NCBI GenBank assembly: GCA_017462785.1
Contig: JAFTQJ010000030.1
Coordinates: forward strand, 1 to 51,762
Length of the DNA: 51,762 bases
Source of the DNA: Oscillospiraceae bacterium
Lineage (GTDB): Bacteria; Bacillota; Clostridia; Oscillospirales; Ruminococcaceae
Direction: 5' to 3'
Positions 8,800 through 19,959 of the stretch are shown one piece after another. A program made the position numbers and the translations under genes. The notes under the pieces are model-generated. The model worked only from the letters and a program-made list of their open reading frames with translations. It was not told where the DNA came from and did no database searches. The number at the start of each line of letters is the position of its first letter. The stretch's first letter is position 1.

Positions 8800-9339
8800 T
8801 CAGTGAAAGAACAGCGGAAGCTCTTCTAAGAACAGGAGATCCTCCCGTTTTGCGGCATCACCCTCGGCGAGCACTGCGGCTCTTCCGACGATCTCACCGC
8901 CTGCCGCAGCAGTCAGTTTTTCAAGTGCAATGAGGGATTCTCCGGTGCTGATGACATCATCCACCAGCAGTACACGCTTTCCACGCAGGAGAGCTGCCTT
9001 TTCACCGTCAAGGTGGAGCGTCTGCGTATTGGCTGTGGTGATGGACTTCACGTCCACGGACACCACGTCCTGCATGTAGAGCTTTGTGGATTTGCGGGCT
9101 ACCACATAGGGCTTGCCGCTTTGTCTTGCCATCTCATAGGCAAGCGGAATGCCCTTGCATTCAGCGGTCAGGAGCACGTCGAACTCCGGTGCCTTCGCAA
9201 GGAGTGCCTTTGCACTTTCCACAGTGATCTCCACATCGGAGAACATAATGAACGCCGCAATATCGAGTTTTTCATTGATCGGACAAAGACGCAGGGAGCG
9301 TTCCAGACCTGCGATCTTCATTGTATAGAATTCAGCCAT
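8800..9339 (-). CDS. type I phosphoribosyltransferase (adenine/xanthine PRTase-like)
   Basis: Transfers phosphoribose from PRPP to a purine base or related substrate in salvage. The 179 residues carry the PRPP-binding loop VLLVDDVISTGES (123-135) and the upstream PYVVARKSTKLY segment typical of the adenine/xanthine phosphoribosyltransferase group. It starts after AGGAGA and sits 12 bp from the HIT gene and 7 bp from comEC. The neighbouring nucleotide-binding HIT hydrolase makes a purine-salvage role plausible. Substrate (adenine, xanthine or another base) cannot be assigned. Confidence 0.85.
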   Translation of the reverse strand: MAEFYTMKIAGLERSLRLCPINEKLDIAAFIMFSDVEITVESAKALLAKAPEFDVLLTAECKGIPLAYEMARQSGKPYVVARKSTKLYMQDVVSVDVKSITTANTQTLHLDGEKAALLRGKRVLLVDDVISTGESLIALEKLTAAAGGEIVGRAAVLAEGDAAKREDLLFLEELPLFFH

Positions 9340-9351
9340 GACATGTTCTCC

Positions 9352-9696
9352 TTAACCGAGGGACTGTTCGCCCCAGCCCATCTTCACGCCTGCAACCATG
9401 TGGAAATGCAGGTGCATCACAGTCTGACCGGCATCCTCGCCGCAGTTGTTGATGATGCGGTAGCTCTCGATCCCCTCCTGTGCAGCGATTTTTGCCGCAG
9501 CCTCGAAGATCTTTGCAACAGCCGCAGAGTTCTCTGCATTGATGTCCAGTGCCTTGGAGATATGGGTTTTCGGCACGATCAGCACATGGAACGGAGCGAT
9601 CGGGCTGATATCCTTGAATGCGTAAACAAATTCGTCCTCATAGACCTTTGCGGACGGAATTTCACCGGCGATAATTTTACAGAACAGGCAATCCAT
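9352..9696 (-). CDS. HIT-family nucleotide hydrolase (HinT-like)
   Basis: Small cytoplasmic hydrolase of nucleoside phosphoramidates or adenylated compounds. 114 residues with the histidine triad HLHFH (His95, His97, His99) and the usual N-terminal CLFCKIIAGEIPS segment with a CxxC pair. HinT can clear aminoacyl-AMP made by tRNA synthetases, which fits its place directly after alaS. The start at 9696 is chosen because AAAGGAGG lies just upstream; a further upstream ATG at 9726 would fall inside the intergenic hairpin. Confidence 0.92.
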   Translation of the reverse strand: MDCLFCKIIAGEIPSAKVYEDEFVYAFKDISPIAPFHVLIVPKTHISKALDINAENSAAVAKIFEAAAKIAAQEGIESYRIINNCGEDAGQTVMHLHFHMVAGVKMGWGEQSLG

Positions 9697-9717
9697 GTCA
9701 TTTCCTCCTTTATGTAC

Positions 9718-9746
9718 TCCCTGCATCCGCTGTGCAGATGCAGGGA
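9718..9746 (-). other. intercistronic hairpin between alaS and the HIT gene
   Basis: Perfect 10-bp stem TCCCTGCATC / GATGCAGGGA with a 9-base loop. In the direction of transcription it is not followed by a T run, so a processing or stability element is more likely than a terminator. Confidence 0.45.
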
Positions 9747-9756
9747 ATTCTTTTGA

Positions 9757-12399
<2,643 letters not shown>

Positions 12400-12440
12400 A
12401 AAAATTCACTCCAAAATCTTATTTATTTCACAGGACGCAC

Positions 12441-12473
12441 AAAAGAATGCCCTGTCACCGTTGGGGACAGGGC
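12441..12473 (-). promoter_or_regulatory. terminator-like hairpin in the alaS leader (possible attenuator)
   Basis: Minus strand: stem GCCCTGTC / GACAGGGC followed by ATTCTTTT, placed between the alaS promoter and its start codon, so a transcript must read through it. A competing pairing is visible: ACAGGAC upstream (near 12500) can pair with GTCCTGT just downstream (near 12433). This allows alternative folds. Confidence 0.5.
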
Positions 12474-12515
12474 AGTTCGCATTTGCACACAGTTGTCCTG
12501 TTGTGATACAAATAC

Positions 12516-12544
12516 AGTATACCAGATTTTCGGCAAAAAGTCAA
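12516..12544 (-). promoter_or_regulatory. promoter of the alaS-to-DHHW operon
   Basis: Minus strand: -35 TTGACT at 12544-12539, 17-base spacer, -10 TATACT at 12521-12516 with an extended TGG. It lies about 120 bp upstream of alaS and just downstream of the PBP gene end, so it drives the eight-gene leftward operon. Confidence 0.75.
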
Positions 12545-12575
12545 TTGTTTTGCAAAATTTTTTCGGATGTTCCTC

Positions 12576-14162
12576 TCATGGAGAACACTCCGCTGTGATC
12601 CGGTCCGCAATTTTCCGAAAGACCGGTGCGGCGGCATCATTCCCGAAGCCGCCGTCCTCCACAAGGACTGTAACTGCATACTGCGGGGATTCGATCGGGA
12701 AATAGCCCGTGATCCATGCATGGCAGTACTCCACGCCGTCCTCGTCATAGCGTCCGGTCTGGGCGGTGGAGGTCTTGGCGGCGGCAAACACCTGATTGGG
12801 GACGGCGTTGGACTCCTCATTTTCATTGACCGCCGAGATCATCAGACCTTGCAGATAGTAGGCGGTATTGCGTGGGAGGGCTTTGGCGTAGATGGGGGGC
12901 TTTTCGTTTTCGAGGGTTTTGCCGTCAAGGGAATAGCCTGCGATCAGCCTTGCTACGGGCATTTCCCCGTCATTTGCAATGCCGCAGGTCATCTGACAGA
13001 TCTGCAGGGGGCTTGCGGTCAGAAGTCCCTGACCGAAGCAGAAGTTTGCCTTTTCCGCAGGCAGCTCCAGCTCCTGCTCCGTCGGCAGATTGCCGCCGGC
13101 AGCAACCATGCTGCTTGTCAGGGGGATCTGCGTGCCGAAGCCGAGATTCTGGGCGGTGATGCGGAGAATGTCGCTCCGAAGGTATTGACTCAGCTGCACG
13201 AAATAGGTGTTGCAGGAGTAGATCATCGCCTGCCGCATATCTACCATACCGTGCCCACGCCAGTCATGGCAGCGGAAAAGCTGACCGGAGATCTCGGTTT
13301 TGCCGGTGCATTCCTCTGCATACCTTGTCAGACCCTGCGTATAGGTCGCAGCGGCGGTCACGAGCTTGAAAATCGAGCCGACGCTGTAACTGTACAGACA
13401 GCGGTTGATAAGGGGGCTGTTTTCATCCCCGATTGCGGCGGCAAGGCGGTCGGGCGAATAGGACGGAAAGCTTGCCATTGCGAGAATATCGCCGGTTCGC
13501 ACGTCCATCACAAGGATCGCACCCTTTTGGATCTCCTTTCCGGCTTCCTCACAGATCCGCTGGATTCGGGCATCGAGCGTGGTCACAACATTGCCGTTCA
13601 GATTCCCGATCGGTCTGACCTCCGGCGGAATGCCGTACAGCACCTCGCCCAGAGCATCCACAGCAAAGGTGACTTCAGCGTGATCCTCCGCCTCACGCAG
13701 GATGCTGTCGTAGTCCGCTTCCAGTCCTGTCACGCCCTCCCCTTCGAGCGTGTATCCAATGACGTGCTGTGCAAGCTGGGAATGCGTGCGGCGGAGGGGA
13801 GCATCCACAACGGTGATGTCGGGTGACTGGAATTCATTTGTATTCACACGGCACACAAAGGGCTGATCGCTTTGCAGACCTGCAATGAGATCCGAGGCAG
13901 AAGCCATGTGGGGCAGAAGCTCCGCCACGGCTTCGGGGCTGGGAAGGACTACAGCATAATGGGCAGTTTCGGTATTGACCAGCGGCACAAAATTCCGGTC
14001 ATAGATCGTTCCCTCCGCATGTGCGGCGGTGATGGTGCGGCGGCTCTGCTGAAGTGCAGCATGGGTATAGCCGCCGTTTTTCATATGGACGGCGATCACA
14101 GCAACAAGGAGCGTGAAGCCCATGACGAGGGCGGCGGCGATGAATGTCATTCTGTTGAGCAT
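12576..14162 (-). CDS. class B penicillin-binding protein (peptidoglycan transpeptidase)
   Basis: Cross-links peptidoglycan outside the membrane. 528 residues: one N-terminal membrane helix (about 6-26), a short pedestal domain, and a C-terminal transpeptidase domain. Active-site motifs: SIFK with the nucleophile Ser263 and Lys266, SCN (316-318), and KTS at 463-465 where most family members have KTG. It is smaller than typical PBP2/SpoVD proteins and has no PASTA domains. It follows dtd on the same strand, but a large palindrome separates them. Which growth mode it serves (division, elongation or sporulation) cannot be told; no fts/mur cluster adjoins. Confidence 0.9.
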   Translation of the reverse strand: MLNRMTFIAAALVMGFTLLVAVIAVHMKNGGYTHAALQQSRRTITAAHAEGTIYDRNFVPLVNTETAHYAVVLPSPEAVAELLPHMASASDLIAGLQSDQPFVCRVNTNEFQSPDITVVDAPLRRTHSQLAQHVIGYTLEGEGVTGLEADYDSILREAEDHAEVTFAVDALGEVLYGIPPEVRPIGNLNGNVVTTLDARIQRICEEAGKEIQKGAILVMDVRTGDILAMASFPSYSPDRLAAAIGDENSPLINRCLYSYSVGSIFKLVTAAATYTQGLTRYAEECTGKTEISGQLFRCHDWRGHGMVDMRQAMIYSCNTYFVQLSQYLRSDILRITAQNLGFGTQIPLTSSMVAAGGNLPTEQELELPAEKANFCFGQGLLTASPLQICQMTCGIANDGEMPVARLIAGYSLDGKTLENEKPPIYAKALPRNTAYYLQGLMISAVNENEESNAVPNQVFAAAKTSTAQTGRYDEDGVEYCHAWITGYFPIESPQYAVTVLVEDGGFGNDAAAPVFRKIADRITAECSP

Positions 14163-14168
14163 GAAAAA

Positions 14169-14311
14169 CCTCCCGATACTCTTTTGAGGGCATCTCTAAA
14201 AACCGGAACACGAGCAGAATTTTGTATATGAGTGGCAGCAGATGATGCCAGTCATAGAAATTCTGCCGTGGGGGAGGTTTTTAGAGGTGCCCTTGAGGGA
14301 GTATGGGAGGA
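14169..14311. repeat. 143-bp near-perfect palindrome (MITE-like)
   Basis: Outer arms of about 36 bp (14169-14204 and 14276-14311) match as inverted repeats with only a few mismatches around the shared core CTCTAAAAACC. The interior is again palindromic (GCAGAATTT ... AAATTCTGC, then TGGCA ... TGCCA). The whole element can fold into one long hairpin. It carries no gene, occurs once in this window, and sits between two co-directional genes, so it is not a simple convergent terminator. Confidence 0.75.
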
Positions 14312-14339
14312 AAATCTTTAAAATATGCAGTGAGGGCGG

Positions 14340-14774
14340 TCATCCCTCCAGAATCACCGTAAACGGTCCATCATTGCAAAGGCTCACCTGCATCATGGCA
14401 CCGAAAATACCGTGTTCCACGTTTTTCACCTGCGGACGCAGGCATTCCATGAAGTATTCATAGAGATGCTCCGCAAGATCGGGCTTTCCGGCATGGCAGA
14501 AGCTGGGGCGGTTCTTTTTGCAGTCGGCGTAGAGCGTGAACTGGGAGATCACCAGCACTTCGCCCCCGACATCGTTGATGGACAGATTGGTTTTATCATT
14601 TTCATCGGAAAAGATGCGGAGCTTCACAAGCTTATCCGCAAGCTGTTTTGCAGTCGCTTCGGTATCGTTCTCGCCCACGCCGAGCAGTACGAGATAGCCC
14701 TTGCCGATTTTACCAACTAATTTCTCTTCGACGGTGACGGATGCTTCTGTCACACGCTGTACAACTAATTTCAT
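14340..14774 (-). CDS. dtd: D-aminoacyl-tRNA deacylase
   Basis: Removes D-amino acids wrongly attached to tRNA. 144 residues, the normal size. Family motifs: N-terminal [16 protein letters not shown] (77-84) and NDGPFT near the C-terminus (usually NxGPVT). Preceded by its own promoter (14805-14833) and a GGAGG site. The downstream PBP gene is probably expressed from the same promoter unless the intervening palindrome ends the transcript. Confidence 0.95.
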   Translation of the reverse strand: MKLVVQRVTEASVTVEEKLVGKIGKGYLVLLGVGENDTEATAKQLADKLVKLRIFSDENDKTNLSINDVGGEVLVISQFTLYADCKKNRPSFCHAGKPDLAEHLYEYFMECLRPQVKNVEHGIFGAMMQVSLCNDGPFTVILEG

Positions 14775-14804
14775 GGTATTCCTCCGGTTTTGTGGTTTTC
14801 TTTT

Positions 14805-14833
14805 ATTGTAGCATATTTTGGGGGAGATGGCAA
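14805..14833 (-). promoter_or_regulatory. promoter of dtd
   Basis: Minus strand: -35 TTGCCA at 14833-14828, 17-base spacer, -10 TACAAT at 14810-14805. It lies about 30 bp upstream of the dtd start. Confidence 0.65.
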
Positions 14834-14991
14834 GTGTAAAATTGACTGAATTTCTTTTTCAGACTGCCCACCCCCTGCCCCTCTGGTTTCCCCTCTGCAC
14901 TCCCCTTCCGTCACCCCACCCCCTTTGTCGATTTTGTTGAGGGATTCTGGCACATCAAGTTATTATATTTTAATCCATCTTTCATAAAACC

Positions 14992-15020
14992 TTGCAATTT
15001 CTCCTGAAATATGGTATCAT
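14992..15020 (+). promoter_or_regulatory. promoter of maf
   Basis: -35 TTGCAA at 14992-14997, 17-base spacer, -10 TATCAT at 15015-15020 with extended TGG. It diverges from the dtd promoter; the 14834-14991 spacer shows nothing else recognisable. Confidence 0.65.
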
Positions 15021-15054
15021 AGATACAGACAATCACTTTGAAAGGATGGTTCAT

Positions 15055-15648
15055 ATGGGACTGATTTTAGCATCGGCTTCTCCGAGAAGGCAGGAGCTTC
15101 TGAAACGGATTACAGAGGATTTCACCGTGCATCCGGTGGATGCGGATGAAACACTGCCTGCCGGCATTCCGGTGGAAATTGCGGCGGTGTACCTTGCAGA
15201 TGTGAAGGCAAAGGCGGCAGCGGAGCAGTTTCCGGAGGATATTGTCATCGGCTGCGACACGATCGTTGTCCTCGAAGATGAGATCATGGGGAAACCCCGT
15301 GACCGTGAGGAGGCGTTCCGGATGCTCCGGAAGCTCTCCGGTCAGACGCACAAGGTCATGACGGGAACGGCTCTGTACCTCGGCAAAAAAAGCTCCGTAT
15401 TCACGACGGAAACCTATGTCACCTTCTATGACCTGACGGATGCGGAGATCGAGCAGTACCTGGACACGGGCGAGCCGTTCGACAAGGCAGGTGCCTATGG
15501 CATTCAGGGCTTCGGCTGCCTGCTGGTGCGGAGCATCGAGGGGGACTACAATAACGTGGTGGGACTCCCGGTAGCGGCTCTCTCTCGGGCACTTTCGCAG
15601 TTCCGGAGGGCTGTGGCACATCCGAAAATCCAGCTGAGGAAACAGTGA
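15055..15648 (+). CDS. maf: Maf-family nucleotide pyrophosphatase (house-cleaning enzyme)
   Basis: Hydrolyses canonical or modified nucleoside triphosphates (dTTP, UTP or methylated nucleotides in characterised members) in the cytoplasm. 197 residues. Signature segments: ASASPRRQELL near the N-terminus, GCDTIV in the middle, GKPRDREEAFRML, and the C-terminal DKAGAYGIQG. The start at 15055 lies 5 bases after AAAGGATGG; an in-frame ATG at 15046 is too close to that site. Ends in a shared bidirectional terminator opposite mraY. Confidence 0.93.
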   Translation: MGLILASASPRRQELLKRITEDFTVHPVDADETLPAGIPVEIAAVYLADVKAKAAAEQFPEDIVIGCDTIVVLEDEIMGKPRDREEAFRMLRKLSGQTHKVMTGTALYLGKKSSVFTTETYVTFYDLTDAEIEQYLDTGEPFDKAGAYGIQGFGCLLVRSIEGDYNNVVGLPVAALSRALSQFRRAVAHPKIQLRKQ

Positions 15649-15698
15649 AACAGAGCATGGGAGAATCCGGTATAACAAAGTGGTACAAATGTATATGA

Positions 15699-15737
15699 AA
15701 AACCTGCTGATGCAAAATTCGCATCAGCAGGTTTTTG
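15699..15737. terminator. bidirectional terminator between maf and mraY
   Basis: Perfect stem AACCTGCTGATGC / GCATCAGCAGGTT with a 7-base loop. T runs follow on both strands, so it ends both convergent transcripts. Confidence 0.9.
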
Positions 15738-15745
15738 TTACCCTG

Positions 15746-16717
15746 TTATCTCAGCACAAACATAAAGATCAGGCTCACTGCACAGATCAGGATCTGTAAC
15801 AGTGTAAAGCGGATGACAACCTGTGTGTCACTCCAGCCCTTGTTCTTTCTTGCATGGTCATGGACGGGGGTGCGGAGATTCTTCATGAAGTTCTTTGCCT
15901 TGCACACACGGATCACCGTAAGCTTGACAAGTCCCAGACCGCCGTCAATGATGAGCATGATGGTCATCGGGATCCAGAATACCGGTGTACCGGCTACCAT
16001 GAACGCCAGTGCCAGCAGAAGTCCCAGTGAACGGGAGCCGGCATCGCCCATGAGCACGCTGCTCGGGGAGCAGTTGAGCCAGAGGTAAACCAGCAGGACA
16101 CCGAGCATGATGAGTACGATGTTCATCACACCATTCTGTTCATCCGCCATATAGAGCAGCAGAACGGATGCGGAAAGTGTGACCATTGCGAGGGAACAGC
16201 AAAGACCGTCCACGCCGTCGGTGCAGTTGGTCACGTTGATGCTTGCCCAGATCAGGATCGTGCCGAGGATGACGTAGAGCACCGCCGGAACGTCAAAATG
16301 CTGGTCGAACATCGGCAGCCAGATCGTGCCGCCGTGGAAGTAGTAGACGGTAATGGATACGCCCACTGCAACCGCAAGGTCAATGATGCCCTTTTTCAGC
16401 TCGCCCCACGGTTTTTCGGATGCGTCATCCAGATAGCCGCTCATCATTTCGATGAACAGGGCGGCAAGATAGATGATGTACTCCACCTTCAGGGGAACGG
16501 TAATGACACATGCGATCACGAGTGCCGTGATCATCACGATGCCGACACCCCTTGTTTTTCCGACGGACAATGCACCGTTGACTGCAAATTCCCTGCCCTG
16601 ATCCTTGGGCAGATACTTACCAAAAAATTTGATACCGAGGGCGGTCAGCACCATGCCGAGCACAAAACCGATCAGCTGGGCAGTACCCATTGGTAATGAT
16701 TCTATGAAATGTAACAT
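15746..16717 (-). CDS. mraY: phospho-MurNAc-pentapeptide transferase (MraY-like)
   Basis: Makes lipid I by moving phospho-MurNAc-pentapeptide onto undecaprenyl phosphate. 323 residues with about ten membrane segments. Family motifs: NCTDGVDGL (Asp-rich, cytoplasmic loop), MGDAGSRSLG (usually MGDTGS), and the C-terminal PVHDHARKNKGWSDTQVVIRF region, equivalent to the PLHHHxE...GW motif of MraY but with the His cluster changed. These deviations leave some room for a related polyprenyl-phosphate sugar transferase, though the KGWS...VVIRF tail is MraY-like. It lies apart from any mur/dcw cluster, 24 bp after a dockerin cysteine peptidase gene, as last gene of its operon. Confidence 0.8.
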   Translation of the reverse strand: MLHFIESLPMGTAQLIGFVLGMVLTALGIKFFGKYLPKDQGREFAVNGALSVGKTRGVGIVMITALVIACVITVPLKVEYIIYLAALFIEMMSGYLDDASEKPWGELKKGIIDLAVAVGVSITVYYFHGGTIWLPMFDQHFDVPAVLYVILGTILIWASINVTNCTDGVDGLCCSLAMVTLSASVLLLYMADEQNGVMNIVLIMLGVLLVYLWLNCSPSSVLMGDAGSRSLGLLLALAFMVAGTPVFWIPMTIMLIIDGGLGLVKLTVIRVCKAKNFMKNLRTPVHDHARKNKGWSDTQVVIRFTLLQILICAVSLIFMFVLR

Positions 16718-16741
16718 AATTCCTCCTGTACTGTGACGGCA

Positions 16742-19030
16742 TTATACGCCGGTCTGTGCGGCATGGATGAGAATGCCGGCAGCGTCCGCTGCATCAATAT
16801 CTCCATTCGCATCGTAATCGGCACGGATCGTCCACTCTGCATCCGGCAGCTCCGGTATATCACCGACACCCGCTGCGGCTGCATACATCAGCACCTGTGC
16901 CGCATCCGCTGCGGTCACGGCACCATCAAGATCCGTATCTCCGATGAGGACATCGGGGGCAGAACCGAACCGGATGACGTATGCCGTATCAAGGCAGTTT
17001 TCCTTGGAAACGGTGAGCGTGAGCGTACTGCCGTCCACGTTCAGTTCCGTCACTTCTCCGGACGGGAGTGCTGTTTCACCGCACATGACCGTTCCGGCCG
17101 TGACAGGGAACAGCTCCAGTGATGCAGGAATTTCCGTATCGGAGGGATATTCGGCTTCATAGCTGCCATCCGCTTTCTGTGTGAATTCCAGCGGTTTGCC
17201 GTTGCAGTTGAGATAATTGAGCTTTGCATGACGCACGGCATAGCTCTGTGTATATTCTGTGCCAATGCCGTCCACATATGCAGTGATCGTTACATCGCCG
17301 TCAAAAATGATCGGCTGTTCATATTGTATGTAATTTTTTCCGTCCGTGGTATAATAAACTGCACCGCCGTCCGGACTGCTGAGGGTGATCGCCTCCCCCA
17401 GCGGAAGGGTTTCATCATAGGCGGAGAAGAGGACTGTTCCTGCGTTCTGCGTCAAGGCTTTCACGCAGGCATTGCCGAGCATGGTCACGGACTCCACCTG
17501 AACGGATGCACCGTTTTCATCCTCGTAGGTGTAGGAATCCTCCACCACTTCATCGTACATGTCGTGCCATCTTCTGCCGTCAGAACTGTAAAAACTCTCG
17601 TTGCTGCTGAAATCACGCTGGAGCATATCCGTTGTGATCAGGTAGCCGTCAAAAATCTCCACAGTACCGTCCTCAAAAGTGGAAGTACTCCGGTATGCCG
17701 CTTCGCAGGTGATGTGCTGTCCTGCCTCGCCGCTGAGCTTCACGACCACGGAGAACTGCTCCCCTGCTGTGATCTTCACCGGCTCTGCAAGTCTGACTGT
17801 CCGGTAACCCATATTATGCAGCGTGCCCGATGTCACAGCGGAGGCTGTGCCGGAAACGGGGTTGGACATGCTCCGGAGATCCGTGTAGACTGTGATCTCA
17901 TAATTCTCATCCGTCATTGCGGTGTAAACCATGACATCCGTCACATAGGTATCCTCTTCGGCGGTGAAAATGTTGGCAACATAAGCGGTGGTATCCTCCT
18001 GCTCCACGGAGAGTGCAACACCGCAGCCGTAATTGTCATACTGGTAATTCTTTGCATGCACCTGTGAGGGTACCGCATCCAGATAGTAGGCTTCGTACAC
18101 GGTCGCTTCTGCATAGGACATCCAGAAATAGCCGCTGTCGCCCCAGTCGGTGCCCCAGCTGTTCTTGCACAGCCATGCTCCGTCCGTTTCAGGCGGATTG
18201 GAGAAGTTTTCAGCCGGAAATGCATCATCCCAGCCGACAATGCTCACCGCATGGTATTCGCCGCTTGACACCTCGGATTCGAGATCGCCGGCATAGTAAT
18301 AAGCGTTGGTTTCCTGATTGAAATAGGACTTCTTATCAAAATAGCTGAGGGAAACTGCGTGTCCGTCAAATACGGCACGTTTGATCTCTTCACGCTGTTC
18401 GGCGAGAAACTCCGCATCCGATGCGTTCCAGTACGGGAACTGCACGGCATCGGTCACATGATAATCCGCCTGCTGCTGTAATTCCTCCAGCGTGATCTCG
18501 GCTTGCAGTATGTCCCAGTTGTCATAGGGGCAGTCCGCTTCCTCCACCGGTCCGAGCCAGTTGGCAAGGGCGGGGGCAATCATGGTGAAATTACCGCCGT
18601 TGTCGAAACGGTTAAGATTGTCATCCCGTTCATAGCCGAAATCATCGGCATAGGTGTAATACGCAAGATGCCACTCGGAAAGGTCGATCTCCGGATCATC
18701 TGCTGCAAGGGCAGTTTCAAGTGAAGCCATTGCCGCAAACGACCAGCAGGTTCCGTAGGTGCCCTGCTTTTTGGCGATGGTCGAAAGTCCCGATTTCCGC
18801 ATATCATATGCCGCCGGAAGCTCCTCCGCCGCAGCGGTCACACCGTCCGCAACGATGGGAGCCTTTACCGTTCTGGTCAGACAGGAAGCCTCGTACTGCT
18901 CATAGGTGTCAAAATGACCGATGTGCAGGGATGAGCCTTCCGCATCCTCCGCATATGCCGTCAGCATGGTGCACTGCGGCAGGGCAAGGGCGGTACACAG
19001 CACAGCGGCTGTGATTCGTTTTATTTTCAT
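16742..19030 (-). CDS. secreted C1-family cysteine peptidase with C-terminal dockerin
   Basis: 762 residues: signal peptide (1-27), then a papain-like domain with GTCWSF (nucleophile Cys95), YHAVSIVGWDD (His260) and CKNSWGTDWG (Asn290). A long region of beta-rich modules follows (about 310-690), and the C-terminus is a dockerin with two calcium loops, DTDLDGAVTAADA and DYDANGDIDAADA. The dockerin predicts attachment to a cellulosome scaffoldin through a cohesin. The start at 19030 follows AGGAGAT and gives a clean signal peptide; an upstream ATG would overlap ispE. Genes around it are housekeeping (ispE upstream, mraY downstream), so it is oddly placed. Role (processing, nutrition or defence) is unknown. 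Confidence 0.92.
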   Translation of the reverse strand: MKIKRITAAVLCTALALPQCTMLTAYAEDAEGSSLHIGHFDTYEQYEASCLTRTVKAPIVADGVTAAAEELPAAYDMRKSGLSTIAKKQGTYGTCWSFAAMASLETALAADDPEIDLSEWHLAYYTYADDFGYERDDNLNRFDNGGNFTMIAPALANWLGPVEEADCPYDNWDILQAEITLEELQQQADYHVTDAVQFPYWNASDAEFLAEQREEIKRAVFDGHAVSLSYFDKKSYFNQETNAYYYAGDLESEVSSGEYHAVSIVGWDDAFPAENFSNPPETDGAWLCKNSWGTDWGDSGYFWMSYAEATVYEAYYLDAVPSQVHAKNYQYDNYGCGVALSVEQEDTTAYVANIFTAEEDTYVTDVMVYTAMTDENYEITVYTDLRSMSNPVSGTASAVTSGTLHNMGYRTVRLAEPVKITAGEQFSVVVKLSGEAGQHITCEAAYRSTSTFEDGTVEIFDGYLITTDMLQRDFSSNESFYSSDGRRWHDMYDEVVEDSYTYEDENGASVQVESVTMLGNACVKALTQNAGTVLFSAYDETLPLGEAITLSSPDGGAVYYTTDGKNYIQYEQPIIFDGDVTITAYVDGIGTEYTQSYAVRHAKLNYLNCNGKPLEFTQKADGSYEAEYPSDTEIPASLELFPVTAGTVMCGETALPSGEVTELNVDGSTLTLTVSKENCLDTAYVIRFGSAPDVLIGDTDLDGAVTAADAAQVLMYAAAAGVGDIPELPDAEWTIRADYDANGDIDAADAAGILIHAAQTGV

Positions 19031-19043
19031 TTGTGATCTCCTG

Positions 19044-19952
19044 TTATCTCGTTCTGCGTCTGCTGCTCCGGTGTCTTTTCCGGAGGATCCGCTGGGGTTC
19101 AGCGGTGGTTTTGCAGGATTGTGCAAACGCAAATTCAGCTCTCCGTTTGACTGCACAGGCATCTGCAAGCTGCTGATCGGGGAAAATGCCGAACACAGCC
19201 GAGCCGCTGCCGGTCATGACTGCACACAGGGCACCGTCCTCAAGCAATGCCGCCTTTGCACGTTCCACGTCCGCAAGTGCGGCTGCATCCTCAAAGGTGT
19301 TGCCGCAGTGCTCTGCCAGAAGTGCGGTATTCTGTGTTTCCACAGCTTCAAGCATTCTGGCGGTGTCAGGATGGAACGGAGCTTCCAGTGCATCAATCGC
19401 AGCATATGCCTTCGGTGTGGAAATGCTCTGTCTGCCCTTGAGAATGACAAGGGGCAGCTCCGGCAGGGGTCTGAGGGGTGTCAGGATCTCGCCGATCCCC
19501 TCTGCAAGCACCGTGCCGCCCATGAGGAGGAACGGTACATCCGCACCGAGTTTTATGCCGATCTCACGAAGTTTTTCGTTGGAATAGCCGCATTTGAGCA
19601 GCTTGTTGAGTGCAAAGAGCACACCTGCCGCATCCGCACTTCCGCCGCCCATTCCGGCACCGGAGGGGATGTGCTTGTGCAGGGTCATCTGTACACTGCA
19701 TTTTTTGCCGGATGCCTCCAGCATCGCCTGTGCTGCACGGTATGCAAGGTTGCGTTCATCACAGGGCAGAGCCGGAATGCTGCACCGCAGCGTAATGCCG
19801 CTGCCGCTGCTCACACCGACGGTCAATATATCATATACAGTCACGGACTGAAAAATGCTTTCGAGTGTATGGTAGCCATCCTCACGCTTTCCGGTCACGT
19901 CAAGAGAGAGGTTGATCTTCGCATTGCAGCGGATCGTCATTTTCTGGTTCAT
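19044..19952 (-). CDS. ispE: 4-diphosphocytidyl-2-C-methyl-D-erythritol kinase
   Basis: ATP-dependent kinase of the methylerythritol phosphate route to isoprenoids, needed for undecaprenyl phosphate. 302 residues of the GHMP kinase fold: N-terminal AKINLSLDV and DGYHTLESIF, and the ATP loop PSGAGMGGGSADAAG (96-110). The C-terminus ends in an Arg/Lys-rich tail, slightly beyond usual. 7 bp downstream of the aminotransferase gene and 13 bp upstream of the peptidase gene, in a six-gene leftward operon. Confidence 0.95.
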   Translation of the reverse strand: MNQKMTIRCNAKINLSLDVTGKREDGYHTLESIFQSVTVYDILTVGVSSGSGITLRCSIPALPCDERNLAYRAAQAMLEASGKKCSVQMTLHKHIPSGAGMGGGSADAAGVLFALNKLLKCGYSNEKLREIGIKLGADVPFLLMGGTVLAEGIGEILTPLRPLPELPLVILKGRQSISTPKAYAAIDALEAPFHPDTARMLEAVETQNTALLAEHCGNTFEDAAALADVERAKAALLEDGALCAVMTGSGSAVFGIFPDQQLADACAVKRRAEFAFAQSCKTTAEPQRILRKRHRSSRRRTR

Positions 19953-19959
19953 AGCCGCC

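Noticed and set aside
12400-12544. T-box riboswitch in front of alaS
   Set aside because: Leader is too short (about 120 nt) and has no specifier loop or T-box sequence; only a terminator-like hairpin.
14771-14953. 60-codon minus-strand frame upstream of dtd
   Set aside because: Overlaps the dtd promoter, low complexity, no homology pattern.
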